Shown one piece after another: positions 47,951 to 59,362 of a stretch of DNA of 64,000 bases. Each line of letters begins with the position of its first letter. Position 1 is the stretch's first letter. Location of the stretch: positions 79,388,360 to 79,452,359 of the forward strand of contig JAMXIF010000003.1 in assembly GCA_028583685.1 (NCBI GenBank). Reading direction: 5' to 3'. The position numbers and the translations under genes were made by a program. This stretch comes from Petaurus breviceps papuanus. Lineage: Eukaryota > Chordata > Mammalia > Diprotodontia > Petauridae. Below the pieces are notes generated by a model that worked only from the letters and a program-made list of their open reading frames with translations, did not search any database and was not told the DNA's origin.

Positions 47951-48474
47951 TACACGGATGAGAAAATGAAAAATCTAAATAAAATAAATACAAAGTAACT
48001 AAATATAAAAGACATATGAAGAAAGATGCTATCTGCATGCAGAGAAAGAACCAATAAATAGAAGTATGTGTAGAATATTTTATATACATACACATTATAA
48101 AATGTACACACATACATATATACACACAATTGTTTCTAATGATAGCCATCACTAGAGCAGGAGAGAGGGAAGGAAAAAAAAAGAAATTTACATAATTTTG
48201 TTGTATATTTGAAAGGAATAGTAAGTTGTGCTTAATAGATTTGCAGTTTCATGTACAATCATCTTTTTATTGTACTATATTATGGAAATGCTTGTATTAT
48301 TCCATAAATTAACATTAAATCTTTTTTTTTAAAGAAGCTGCTAACAATACATCATTATATAGCTCTTTCCAATTGCTCAAATAAATTTACCTGTGTAGGT
48401 TTTTCTGTGGGGAAAAAAAAACCAACAACAAAGTAATTTGGTGGAAGCTCTTCTAGCTAATGAAATTAATAAAA

Positions 48475-48800
48475 GCCTGTTGAAGGAGGTGACACACACT
48501 GAGCCTTGAAGGGAGGATCTCCAGGAGGCAAGGATGAAAAGATATCTCCTGCCATGGAGACAGCCTGTGCAAAGGCATTCCAATCCCTTATCTTCTGGAC
48601 TGTAGGTCCAGTATAGGAAGGGATGGGGGAGGGTGGTGATGGAGGGAAAACTGAGTGAGACAGAATGACAGATCCAGGGCTAGCAGGGACCTCATAAAAT
48701 CATGTAGTTCAACCTATTCATTTTGCAGATAAGGAAACTGGCTCCCAGGGAAATTAAGTGATTTGACCAAGGTACCATGGGATAATATAAAAGCCCTGGT
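48475..48800 (-). mobile_element. L2 piece, then MIR-like SINE
   Basis: L2: GAAGGAGGTGACACACACTG, CTGTGCAAAGGCATTCCAAT (to about 48600). MIR at 48680-48800: TTTTGCAGATAAGGAAACTG, TTAAGTGATTTGACCAAGG. Confidence 0.6.
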
Positions 48801-49074
48801 TCAGAATTTGGTTAACCAATAGCAGTCAAATTGTAGCTAATGAGCTGGTATAAGAGGAGGTCTCCAGAAGGCTAGTGGTACCTTCTGCAGGGCTCTGACC
48901 TTGGTCTGTTTCTCTTCAATCCCCTTATCATCCAGTTTCATAAAGCATCTGCAATATTTAAGGATAAAGTAATTTGGATGAAAACGTATAGGACATCTGA
49001 ATTTGTGGATGAAAATATCTTGGAAGAGTCATTAGTTAATAGTCCATAAGCAAAAAATGCACCTGTAAGATCTA

Positions 49075-50470
49075 CAGGTAAAGAGTTTGTGACAAAACAA
49101 GAGATAAAGAGGATCGTGCAAAGTAAAAAATAGATCATTTTGATTAGTGAAATTAAAAAAAAAACTTTTTCCACAAGCAAAACTGATGCAACCAAAATTA
49201 GAAGGAAAATAGAAAACTGAAAATTTTATAGAAAGTTTCTCTATTAAAGACTTCATTTCTCAAATATAAGGGGAACTGAACCAAATTTACAAAAATAATA
49301 GTGATTCCCCACTTAATAAAATGCCAAAGGATATTAACAATTAACTTTCAGAAGAAGAAGTCAAAGCAATCTATAGTCACATAAAAAATTCTCTAAATCA
49401 AGTCAGAGGAGGGATGGGGGAGGGTATAGGAGAGAGTAGATTGGGGGAGGGGGTATACAGTGGGATCATTGTTTTGGGGTGGTGGGTAGGGGAAAGAAAA
49501 GGGAAAATTTGTAACTCAAAATATTGTGGAAATAAATGATGTAAACTAAAAATAAACATGAAAATTAATTTTTAAATGGTCTAAATTGCTACTGATTAGA
49601 GAAATGCAAATTAAAACAACTCTGAGATACAACCTTATTCCTTTCAGATTGACTAACATGACAAAAATGAAAGGTGACAAATGCTAGAAGGGATGTAGAA
49701 AAATTAAGATACTAGTACACTGTTAGTGGAATTGTAAACTTATCCAGCTATTCTGGAAAGCAATTTGGAGCTAACCTCAAAAGGCTACTAAACAGTGCAT
49801 ACCCTTTGATCCAGCAGTATTACTACTAAGTCTGTATCCCAAAGAGATCAGATAAAAGGGGAAACGACCTATTTCTATAAAAATATTTATATTATCTTTT
49901 TGTGGTGCTAAAGAATTGGAAATCAAGAGGATGCTCATCTATTGGGGAATGGCTGAACAAGTTGGGATATATGATTGTGATGGAATGTTATTGTGTGAAA
50001 TGATGAGCAGGATGGTTTCAGAAAAATCCTGGGAATATTTACATGAACTGATGCCAAATGAAATGACAGAATGAAGAGAACATTGTAAATAGTAACAACA
50101 ACATCATAAGGATGATCATTTGAGAAAGGCTTGGCTACTCTGATCAAGACAATGATTCAAGACGATTCCAAAGGATCCATGATATAAAATTCTATCCACT
50201 TCCAAAGAGAGAACTGATAAATTCTGAATGCAGATTGAAGCATATTTTTTAAAACTTCCTTTATTTTTCTTGTTTTTTTGTGTGTTTTCTTTTACAACAT
50301 AGTTAATATGGAAATGTTTTTGCATGATTTCACGTGTATAATTGATATCAGATAGCTTGTTTTCTGAAGGGGTAAAGAGGGGAGAGAGAGAAAGGAGAAA
50401 ATTTGGAACTCAAAGTATAAAAAATGGTTAATTTTTTTACATGTAAGTGGAAAATATTTAATAAAACATA
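49075..50470 (+). mobile_element. L1 3' region split by HAL1
   Basis: End of ORF2 and 3' UTR: CAAAACTGATGCAACCAAAA, CTCATTTCT-type blocks and TTTCAGAAGAAGAAGTCAAA before the HAL1. After it come GATTAGAGAAATGCAAATTA, CAATTTGGAGCTAACCTCAA, ATTGGGGAATGGCTGAACAA and GAGAACATTGTAAATAG. Confidence 0.85.
49399..49579 (+). mobile_element. 5'-truncated HAL1 3' end inside L1
   Basis: AGAGTAGATTGGGGGAGGGG, TTGTTTTGGGGTGGTGGGTA, TAACTCAAAATATTGTGGAA and GTAAACTAAAAATAAAC match 60640-60795. TCTAAAT at 49392-49398 and 49580-49586 marks the duplicated target. Confidence 0.85.
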
Positions 50471-50494
50471 TATTTTTTAAATAGCAAATAACCT

Positions 50495-50795
50495 TTTTTA
50501 CTAAGAACATATTATGTGACAGGCACTGTGCTAACCTCTAAGGATAAAAATAAGAAAAGGAAAATTCTTTCCCTTAAGTAACTTACAATCTAATGGGGGA
50601 AAAGACCATATAAAATCCCCTGAGGAAAGGCAGCTGGGAGAATGGAGTTGAGACCAAAAACAGCAGACAGAAAATGAAGAATTTAGAAGAAGATATAGCT
50701 TACAGCTTCAGTGACAAGAATGGATTCAAAAAGTATCTTCATAGGTTGAAATGGCATTCCAAATCTAGTAAGATGAAATTGAGTAAGTAGGAAAG
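50495..50795 (-). mobile_element. L2 3' end
   Basis: AACATATTATGTGACAGGCA, CTGTGCTAACCTCTAAGGAT, AACTTACAATCTAATGGGGG; then weaker downstream L2. Confidence 0.7.
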
Positions 50796-50946
50796 TCCAA
50801 GTTCTGCACTTTTGTTTTAGTAAAGTGTTAGAAGTAGAATTTGAACCCAGGTCATCTTACTCCAGAGTCTTTCCATCATACCATGTTGCCACCTTATCTT
50901 GTTGTTTTTTATACTTTGTGAATACCACTGTAGAATTAGGGCTATA

Positions 50947-51099
50947 GGGGCGGCCAGATGGCTCAGTGAGTATGAGTACCATCCCCAGAGTCGGGATGAC
51001 CTAGGATCGAATCCGAGCTCAGATACTTAGCACCACACCCAGAAATAACTGGCCATGTAACCTTGAGCAAGTTACTTAACCCCAATTGTTTAAAAAAAT
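50947..51099 (+). mobile_element. WSINE1-type SINE
   Basis: GGGGCGGCCAGATGGCTCAG, CACACCCAGAAATAACTGGC, TTACTTAACCCCAATTGTTT. Duplication TTAGGGCTATA (50936-50946) and TTAGGTCTGTA (51100-51110), 9 of 11. Confidence 0.9.
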
Positions 51100-51264
51100 T
51101 TAGGTCTGTATAATCAGTTCATCAACTTTATAAGTAAACCATGCCCATAACATCTTTTATAGCATTTATTTGGTATGAGTCATCATAGTTTCAATGTTGC
51201 CACCACCTTACAATTGCTATGTTATTTCTCATTGCTTTTATCATCACTGAAGTTATGTCCAACT

Positions 51265-51530
51265 TTGGTCTTAATAATGATTATGATAATTCACATGTAT
51301 ATAGGGCATCAAGGTTTGTGAATTGCCTTACCTGCCTATTATTGAATTCTCACAATAACTCTATGAGTGAGTCTCAAATTATTCCCATTTTACAGATAGA
51401 CAGGGAAACTCAAGTTAATTGACTTGCCTAGAATCACATAACTAGCAAGTATTTGAAGTGTTTGGGGATTTGAACCCAGGTCTTCCTGAGTCCATATTTA
51501 GTTTTCTATTTATTATGCCAAGATGTCCCA
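51265..51530 (-). mobile_element. MIR-like CORE-SINE, long
   Basis: ATAGGGCATCAAGGTTTGTG, CCATTTTACAGATAGACAGG, GACTTGCCTAGAATCACATA, GGATTTGAACCCAGGTCTTC. Confidence 0.75.
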
Positions 51531-52265
51531 ATAGAGACTGTGCCTTTAGTGAGGACAAAATGATGACATAATTAATCAGGATGTCTTAGTGGAAATTTAT
51601 GAAAGCAAATTGATCAAATACTTGAGCTCCAGACATTCCTCAGTGCCTTATGGATACATGCATATTTGAACATGCCTGTGTTCCATTTATTGTGTCTGAA
51701 TTCAGAGCTGTGAGAAATGAACAATGAGAGGAATAGAAAGGTGGAGTTCATTTCCTCATCATGTTGGGCTTTGGGTCAGAAGAGCAGATGACCTATATAT
51801 TCCTGGCCTTAACATGAAAGGCAAAGATCTGAGATTTCAAAATCAAACTCTTTACCAAAAGCTTAAATCACAACACAAGAAACAGAAACATTCAGTGACC
51901 TTGAGCTTCAGTCTTCAAAAGACAGTCACTTACATCTAGAAAGAAATATATCTTCTTACTAAAACTGCCACTGTACCAAATAAAAGGATGATCAAATGCT
52001 GTTAAACTGAGTTCTCACATCGGCCTCATGAATCATGTATGGCTACTAAGAGACTTTTCCCACAGCTTTGCATAAACTCTAATAGGTGTCTCTGTGTTTT
52101 TCTTCTTCTGTGACTTTGTTCTGTATAGTCTTGATCCTTCAGCTAGTGATAAAGACAAAAAAATTCTTATCAAGTTTCAGCCTAACTGGAATAAAATTGT
52201 TATTCCTAAAACAAATGAAATTATAGATTCTGTGAGTTGGAAGGCAATTCAAGAGTTGTCTGATC
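51531..52265. other. no recognised feature
   Basis: Short open frames here (51724-51939, 52094-52279) have no splice or family support. Confidence 0.35.
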
Positions 52266-52370
52266 TAGCTTGTACTTGAACAGGAATGCCCTTTACAATA
52301 TGCCCAAGGGATCTTCCAGCTTCCACTTGAAGGCCTTTAATGATGAAGAATTCATCACTACCACCATGTA
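52266..52370 (-). mobile_element. L3/CR1 3' UTR, left part
   Basis: CTTCCAGCTTCCACTTGAAG, then GCCTTTAATGATGAAGAATT and CATCACTACCACC, is the L3 3' UTR. It resumes near 52965. Confidence 0.7.
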
Positions 52371-52810
52371 ATGGTAATGGGAATTTGAAGATCTTCCCTG
52401 CCCCTTAATAAACCTAAAGAAATTTGAAGACCTTCCCTGATTTGAAGATTTTCCTTGCCTCTAATAGGCTAAGTGTAATCACGTGGAGCCTGTGGTGGTA
52501 GGAGTTTGCTGGAAGGTAGAGCAGAGACCACAGGAAGCCGAGAGTCAGAGCAGTTAGAAGTGGGAGAGAGAGGACAGCAGGCAAGCAGACAACCAGGCTT
52601 GTGAGTGTTGGTTTGTGGAAAGGCTAAAAAGGTTGGTGTGGCTCTCAGTGGTGTTTTGGTGTATTAACTTCTTTGCTGCTATGATGGATTTGGCTTTCTG
52701 ATTTGGGGATGCAGTATTCTGGTATCTGAATAAATGTTTTACTTCTGTCTCCTGTATGGAGAGTCTGTTGTATTTTGCAATTCAGAATTATGCTGGTAGC
52801 CATTTACAGT
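52371..52810 (+). mobile_element. LTR-like fossil (candidate solo retroviral LTR)
   Basis: About 440 bp inserted into the L3. It has a polyadenylation signal (AATAAATG near 52729) followed by an R/U5-like pyrimidine- and GT-rich end. No internal genes or second LTR were seen. Family probably ERV1-like, not established. It is younger than the L3 that it splits. Confidence 0.4.
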
Positions 52811-53534
52811 CACCATTGGTGCTGTGAATATTGCATTGGTGCTACACGCCATCATCAATATGGCTTTATTAAGCAAAACTATGAGTCAAGCTCTGTACTC
52901 AGTCTTAGAAAAATGAATAGGCCACTCCCCTCCTCCCTGAAAAACAAAACAAAATAAAACTATCTCCCAGGGATAGCCAGTCCACCTCTGAAGAGCACTT
53001 ATTTTTAGGAAAAAAATCTTTAGATTGAACTAAAATTTGCCATGTTCTAGCTTCTGTCAACTAGGTCAAAATCCCTGTGCCTAGAAGTTCATACTTCTGT
53101 TCCATGATGATTCCTTCAAATTATGAAAGACAGTTGACATTTGTCTGTAAAGTCATCTTTTCTCTAGACTAAAAATCCCTGGTTGTTTTGGGCAGTCTCA
53201 TAAAGATTTTGAGAGGTTCCTCAGCAGCCAGGAAGCCCTCCTCTGAAATCACTCAACTGTTTTTCATTCTACAAAGTGAACACAACACTCTGGTATTATT
53301 TAACTAGGGAAAGATAAGGTAAGCCTACTACATCTTCTAATCTGACATTCATTCTTATAGGAAGGCAATCTAAGGTCACATTAGCTTTTTAGTTATCACA
53401 TCACATGTCGTCTCAGATTCAGGCAAGAGTCCAATAAAACCCAGGTACAATAATTTACAGTTATAACTACTTACCTTTATCTTATTACGTTTGGAATATC
53501 TTTTCATTCTGTTGATATATCCTCTAGATTTTTA

Positions 53535-53748
53535 AAGTAGCTAGGTAATAAAGTGAATGGAGTGTTTGACCTGGAATCAGAAAGACTTGCATTCAAATGC
53601 TGCCTCAATCATTTAGCTTGCCTGCCTCAGTTTTCTATTCTATAAAATGGGGATAGTAGAACTTACATTCCATTGGTGTGAGGATTCAATGAGATAATAT
53701 TTGTAAAGTATTATAAAATTCTAGTTATCATGATTATATCCCTAGTCT
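53535..53748 (+). mobile_element. MAR1-type CORE-SINE inside L3
   Basis: TAGCTAGGTAATAAAGTGAA, TGACCTGGAATCAGAAAGAC, TGCCTCAGTTTTCTATTCTA, GAGATAATATTTGTAAAGTA. Confidence 0.8.
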
Positions 53749-54082
53749 TTTATTGAAGTTATGATTCCCTTCCAAGTAAATCTCACCTATAAATTTACAG
53801 GCAATTTATATTTTCATCCAAGGTACCTCATTTTTAACTCTAGAAGGTATTTAATAAAAGTTTCTTTAATGATTTGGAGTATTGAAGAGAACAAAATAAA
53901 GGACTGAACCCTATACCACCCTACTAGAGACTTTCTCTGACACATGTTCATTAATCATTGCTCTTTGGCTTCAGCAGATTAAACAGTTTCAAATATATCT
54001 CATATATAAAGCCTATAGATCTTGATCATGTCTGCAGGATGTTGAGATAGACTTTGTCAAATGCTTTGTAAGACCAGGAATA

Positions 54083-54159
54083 CAGCCTATTCCAAAAGTC
54101 TTAGCACAGTTTTTAATTTTTGAAGTAAAAGGCTGCTATAAATCTTTTCGAATAGCCTG
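54083..54159. mobile_element. 77-bp mariner-type MITE
   Basis: Terminal inverted repeats CAGCCTATTCCAAAAGTC and ATCTTTTCGAATAGCCTG match at 14 of 18 positions, flanked by TA on both sides (54081-54082, 54160-54161). Removing it restores the L3 sequence. The ends have the TATTCCAAAAGTCTTAG style of mariner-family transposons. Confidence 0.75.
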
Positions 54160-54634
54160 TACTATGAGTAGAGAATTATTTTGATCTCTCAATTGATTAA
54201 CTACATCAAAGAAGGAAACAAGGTTAGTTTGGTATGACCAACATGGCCTATATGAACTGAGGCTAACTCTAAGTGATTACTGCTTTCTTTTCTACGTGCT
54301 CATTCTTCATTCATTTAGTCATTTGATTCATATTTCGCGTTAGGAATCAATGCCAAGTCAATAACTTACAGAATCTAAATTCCTTAGAGAACCAGTCAAT
54401 AGCTTAATTAGGTGTCAATGACTAAAGTCGGCAGTAAATTAAGAATAATGGAACAAGGAAGATGACAAATATGCCTTTGAGAATGAGGAAAAAATGCTAA
54501 GAATCCACAATATCTATTTATATTAACATTAACCTTTTTTACCAATAATTATGACATTCCCTTATTGTGAGGATTAAACAAATCAAGCTCTATAGCTTTA
54601 GAATTATACAGAAAAGAGAGAACTCTATTGGAAG

Positions 54635-54852
54635 ACACAAGGCATTGTTTCAAATTATAGCTTCCACATTTACTAGCTGTGCAACCATAGGTAATTTACA
54701 TAATTTCTCTGAGCCTCACTTTCCACAGCTGTAAAATGGGGAAGACGAATGCTTGAATTACCTACCTCACAGAGTTGTAAGCAAAGTGTTTTGAAAACAT
54801 TAAGGTGCAATATAAATATGTATTGTTATTATGTTATTTCATCCTTAGGAGA
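54635..54852 (+). mobile_element. MAR1/MIR-type CORE-SINE
   Basis: TTACTAGCTGTGCAACCATA, CTCTGAGCCTCACTTTCCAC, TGTAAAATGGGGAAGACGAA. Confidence 0.75.
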
Positions 54853-54859
54853 TTACAAG

Positions 54860-55110
54860 TATTCCCCTTTTTACAGTAGAAAGAATGAGAAAGCATTAAG
54901 TGATTACTGTGTGCAGAGCACTATAAGAGACTGAATCCCAGGAAAGTTGACCTTCTTAAGGCCATACAGCTAGTAGAGTGTAGACTGGGGATTTGAACTT
55001 GAAGAGACAACATTGTGAAATGGACATTTCATTAGACTGGGAAGCAAGAGGTCTAATCCATTAATCTGCTATGTGATGTTGGGCAAGACACTTAATTTTT
55101 CTGAATCCAT
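54860..55110. mobile_element. two MIR-like remnants in opposite orientation
   Basis: Minus copy to about 55000 (AAGGCCATACAGCTAGTAGA, GGGGATTTGAACTT). Plus copy after it (TGTGATGTTGGGCAAGACAC). Confidence 0.6.
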
Positions 55111-56695
55111 TTAGTGCTTGCTATACCTCCTCAGTATGAAGAATGAATCAAAGAGGAGAACAGTCCATTGGCAGTGTGGATCATTTTCTAATGGGCTGGG
55201 CCTACCATCCATGATCCTTGGAAGGCTAAGAGTTAAAAGTCTGCCAAAGCAGCTGAGTGTTTTGGAGAAGCTACCAGCAAAAAGCCATTGGTTGGGTCAG
55301 GTTGCCTCCAACAGAGAGTAGCTGTTCTATTAGTCTTAATTGGCAATAGATGAGTAAGTGTGTGGATGAGGTCAGCTTGGAAGATACCTCCACAAAGTGA
55401 AAGTCTTAGAAACATGGGTATCAGTTCTCAGGTTTTCATTCTGGCCCTTAGAAAGATCTTTTTCTCCTATTTAGGACTGGTATGTTGAATTTAAACCTGA
55501 TTTGGATGTTATTACCCTCTGGGAAGCTAACTTATGGTTAGGAGTACAGGTAAGTAAGTAGTAAGTAGCCCCAGAAAGGGGTATGATATTTGTTTCTTGT
55601 TTTGTCTGTGTTTTTGTTATTATTGTTATTGGTTTTGCTACAAACAGTTATTTCATGATAAACTTGATGTTCATAGCTATTGGGTGATTCTGAAATGGTA
55701 TGATTAAAAACATTGGCAATGCTTAGCATCTACCATTTTTTTTTCAAAATAATGGAGGAAAACCTGCCTATTTCTTGTTCTACTTAAACAAGACAACAGA
55801 GATAAGTAGACACATAGAGGCACTGCTAAGGAAGGTTATAGACACTTATTCCAAGTATATTTGAAGAAAAGGGGGGCAACTATACTTCTAGGGTTGCTTT
55901 GGGTTATTCTTACCTTAAGCTAGGCAGATAGATTTGGTGATGTAAAAAGTATATTGGCCTTTTATTCTGAGACATCCCTTTGTGTAAGGGTTGGATTAAG
56001 CGACCTCTGAGGTCACTGTAAACTCTAAAATCTTACTCAAATAGCATAGCATTTTTTTTGTTTAAAGAGGAACAATAGTAAAAGATATAACCAGAAAAAT
56101 TTATGATAGTAATAGAAGACTGCACTCATATAGTAAGGACAAGATGGGCAGACTTGGCACTCCACTAGTATACTCGTGATGTAAGGAGAAACCAAAGAAG
56201 GCCTCAAGCACATTGGCAAGCTTATAGAAGGCATGAGCCTTATGCAAGAAGGCAGGACATGGACCAGTTGTGACTGATATCACTGGAGGGAACATCCAAA
56301 CTGATGAGCTCACATATCCATTTGTGAGTATTTGAGTAACATAAAATTGCTCTTAGGAACAAAAGTTATGATGATCCATCATAATCTCTACATCAGAGGG
56401 CCTTCTTTTTGTTCAGTAATACATTTGGTCTTACCAAACAATGTCATCTTTTTTTTAAAGCTACATAACATTTTATTTAGCATCAAGTTGACTTTTAATT
56501 TCTACTCTTACCATAACCCAGTTAAGTGTTATTATCATCCCTTTTATATGCATCTTATAAATTTGCAAAACTCAAAAGTACAAGTTGCTATTCCTGCCTA
56601 CAATGATGTAACTATTAAGTTCCCTGTGAGAGTGGGCAAAATATCCTTTCAGGTAGAACTGATCATATGTAAGTGAATAAACTCATTTTCAGTCA
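55111..56695. other. no firm feature
   Basis: 56100-56330 reads like an eroded repeat of unknown family. Open frames here are short and unsupported. Confidence 0.35.
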
Positions 56696-56696
56696 A

Positions 56697-56820
56697 CCAA
56701 TATCTAGCCGATACCATGAAAGGCTGCATCCTCAGGGATACAGAGACACTGGAGACAAAGTACCTTCTCTCTAATAGCTTATCATCAAATAGGGGAAAGA
56801 AGGCATGGACATTAATAGCC
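56697..56820 (-). mobile_element. L2 3' end remnant
   Basis: CAGGGATACAGAGACACTGG, then TAATAGCTTATCATCAAATA. Confidence 0.5.
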
Positions 56821-56941
56821 ATTGTTTAAGGCAGTATAAATGCCTGCATCCAACACACCTGGAGCAAGAATTCCTTCTGTAACTTTATGTATCAACCAAC
56901 AAGCATATATTAAAAACTGACAGGGGTATCTTGGAGGTGCA

Positions 56942-57081
56942 ATGAATAGAGCACCAGCCCTGGAGTCAGGAGGACCTGACTTCAAATCTGGCCTCAGACT
57001 CTTAACACTTATTAGCCATGTGACCTTCGGCAAGTCACTTAACCCCAATTGCCCTGCCTTCTCCCCTCCCCCCAAAAAAAG
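56942..57081 (+). mobile_element. short A-tailed SINE
   Basis: AGCACCAGCCCTGGAGTCAG, CTTAACCCCAATTGCCCTGC. Perfect 11-bp duplication TAAAAACTGAC at 56931-56941 and 57082-57092. Confidence 0.95.
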
Positions 57082-57109
57082 TAAAAACTGACTACGGAGA
57101 TGGATAATT

Positions 57110-57290
57110 GAGAAACACATAACTGGACTGGGATTCAAGAAACCTAGGTCTGAGGCCCAGCTCTGCTACTTTTCATTTCTTTAGTGACCTTGGGCAAGCT
57201 GATTAGGAGTTATAAAGGACTTTTTCCTTTACTGGATAATCAAGACCTAAGGTTCCTTTTACCTCTATATCTATGGTTCTGTGAAGTATA
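57110..57290 (+). mobile_element. MIR-like SINE
   Basis: GGGATTCAAGAAACCTAGGT, AGTGACCTTGGGCAAGCTGA, CTATATCTATGGTTCTGTG. Confidence 0.65.
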
Positions 57291-57364
57291 GGATAATAGT
57301 ATGTTTCATCTGGAGAAAATTTAGAGTTAAATCTATACCAGTGTTTTCTTTCTTTTTTTTTTTT

Positions 57365-57547
57365 TAGTGAGTCAATACGCACTTATTACACACCTACACT
57401 ATGCCAATCACTGTGCTAAGCACTGGGGATACAAAAGGAGACAAAAGACAGTCCCTGTCCTGAAGCAGCTTGCAATTTCATGGGGGAGACAACAAGCAAA
57501 GAAATATGTACCAAAAAATCTATAAATGGGATAAATAAGACATAATA
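57365..57547 (-). mobile_element. L2 3' end, left part of a split copy
   Basis: ATCACTGTGCTAAGCACTGG, GACAGTCCCTGTCCTGAAGC, ATGGGGGAGACAACAAGCAA. The same strand of L2 reappears at 61446 on the far side of the HAL1 pair. Confidence 0.8.
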
Positions 57548-57739
57548 GGGGATGGAGTCAAGATGGCAGAATAAAAGCACAAATTTGGTGTGGGCTACAG
57601 CTCCCACCACTTCAATACGTATAAAAAATGACTCTAAACAAATTTTAAAGCTATAGAATCCACAAAGTAATAGAGAGAAACAAATCTCCCACTGAAGGCA
57701 GCCTGGCAGGCCAAAAGGAAAGGTCTATTGCAACAACTA

Positions 57740-58455
57740 CCTCCGGCAGCTGCAAAAACCTCAGCAATTTGGGACAAAGCTCTCCTCTTGGGATTGTGGT
57801 CTTGGGTGGTAGTCCTGGGGTTTGTGACCAGTGAGCCAGAGCTTGTGGTGTCTGTAGAGAGGGCCCCAACTAACACCTCCAACAGCTGCAACCCCCCCCC
57901 CAGCAATTTGGGACAAATAGCTCTCTAGAAGCAGAGCTCTATTTGGCAAAAAGCTCAAAAGTGAAAATGCCAGGAGCCCACCACAGTCCCACATAAGACA
58001 TGTTTCTGGCCCCAGGGCAGCCCATACCAGCAAGAACAGACTTCAGGAGAGTAAATCACCAGCAGCTGTGGCAGTTTCTTGACTTCTCAACCCATAATTG
58101 CCAAAGAGAAAATAAAAGTGGGGAGCTCTCTTGGAAGGGTAATGAAAGAGTGTAATCCGGCCTCTGCTTCTGGGATGAGAAGTGGAGGAGGGGCAGCGGC
58201 TGCAGCGGCTGCTGTGTGGCTGCTTCCAAAGCACCTGGCCTGCATGTTGTAGGGGGAGGAAGTGAACAAAGGGTAATTGCTCTTGCTTTGATCTACTTGG
58301 ATCTGGATTGCTTTCTTGGGCAGTAGTCCTGGAGTGTGTGGCAGTGTGCTAGAGCTTGGGATGTCTGTAGAGAGGGCACCCAACTAATCACTCCAGGAGC
58401 TGCTAAAACCCCAGCGATTTGGGCCAAAGCTTTCTCCATTCTGGAAGCAGAGAAC
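57740..58455 (+). repeat. monomer-like repeats in the HAL1 5' UTR
   Basis: A block with TGTCTGTAGAGAGGGC occurs at about 57851 and 58366. A block CAGCAATTTGGGACAAA occurs near 57763 and 57901, and as CAGCGATTTGGGCCAAAG near 58412. Confidence 0.75.
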
Positions 58456-58494
58456 TACCATGGCAAAGAGCTCAAAAGTCAAGTAATTGGCAAA

Positions 58495-59187
58495 ATGAAC
58501 AAGCAGAGGAAACGCAATCAGGCCATACAATCCTTTTTAGGGGGGGACAAAAAAATTAAAAGCATGGAACTGGAGGAGTACGACGAAGTCAGAACTTCTT
58601 CATCAAAAGCTTCCAAGAAAAATATGAAGTGGTTACAGGCAATGGAGTAGCTCAAGAAGGATTTTGAAAATCAAGTAAGAGAAGTCCAGGAAAAATTAGG
58701 AAGAGAAATGAAAATGATGCAAGAAAATCATGAAAAGCAACTCAACAACCTGACTGAAGAAAATAATACCTTAAAAAATAGACTAACTCAAATGGCAAAA
58801 GAGGACCAAAAATCCAATGAGGAGAAGAATGCCTTAAAAAGCCGAATTTGCCAGATGGAAAAGGAATTTCAAAAGCTCACTGAGGAGAATCATTCCTTCA
58901 GAATTAGATTGGAACAAATGGAAGCTAGTGACTTTATGAGAAATCAAGATACTATTAAACAGAACCAAACAAATGAAAAAATAGAAGGCAATGTGAAATA
59001 TCTCATTGGAAAAACGACTGACCTGGAAAATAGATCCAGCAAAGATAATTTAAAACTTATTAGGCTATCTGAAAGCCATGATCAAAAAAAGAATCTAGAA
59101 ATCATCCTTCAAGAAATTCTCAAGGAAAATTGCCCTGATGTTTTAGAATCAGAGGGCAAAATAGAAATTGAAAGAATTCACCAATCA
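58495..59187 (+). pseudogene. HAL1 ORF1p, N-terminal and coiled-coil part
   Basis: ATG at 58495 (MNKQRKRNQAIQSFLGGDKK). One in-frame TAG at 58648-58650, after which the same frame continues to the SINE insertion at 59189. It has a heptad-rich coiled coil (residues about 70-145, with EENNTLKNRL and EKNALKSRICQMEKEFQKL) and then the start of the RNA-binding core (KLIRLSESHDQKKNLE). In L1 this protein trimerises and coats RNA. The C-terminal domain resumes at about 59374 (TPRNIIARF, then EYCGNTIRIT). Confidence 0.85.
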
Positions 59188-59188
59188 C

Positions 59189-59362
59189 TTCTTTTTTTGT
59201 TTGTTTTTTGTTTGTTTTGCTTTTTGGAGGGCAATTGGGGTTAAGTGACTTGCTTGAGATCACATGGCTAGTTTTTGTGTTAAGTGTCTGAGGCCAGATT
59301 TGGACTCAGGTCCTCCTGACTCCTGGGCCAGTGCTCTACTCACTGTACCTCCTAGCTGCCCG
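59189..59362 (-). mobile_element. short A-tailed SINE inside HAL1 ORF1
   Basis: T-rich tract, GAGGGCAATTGGGGTTAAGT, GTGCTCTACTCACTGTACCT. Duplication TCACCAATCAC (59178-59188) and TCACCAAACAC (59363-59373). Confidence 0.92.

Larger units (their letters stand above)
52965..54330 (-). mobile_element. L3/CR1 LINE, RT domain to C-terminus
   Basis: Reverse complement reads CR1-like RT: NLVSFFDV-like (54190-54230), KAFDKVY (about 54050-54070). The block AAGGTCACATTAGCTTTTTA at 53372 is the C-terminal coding hallmark. Many disruptions. It is interrupted by a mariner MITE and a SINE, and upstream by an LTR-like fossil. Confidence 0.8.

Noticed and set aside
55118-55321. 67-codon open frame
   Set aside because: No splice sites, no homology I recognise; length expected by chance.
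57634-58383. Several overlapping antisense open frames
   Set aside because: They lie in the GC-richer HAL1 5' UTR; shadows without codon or family support.
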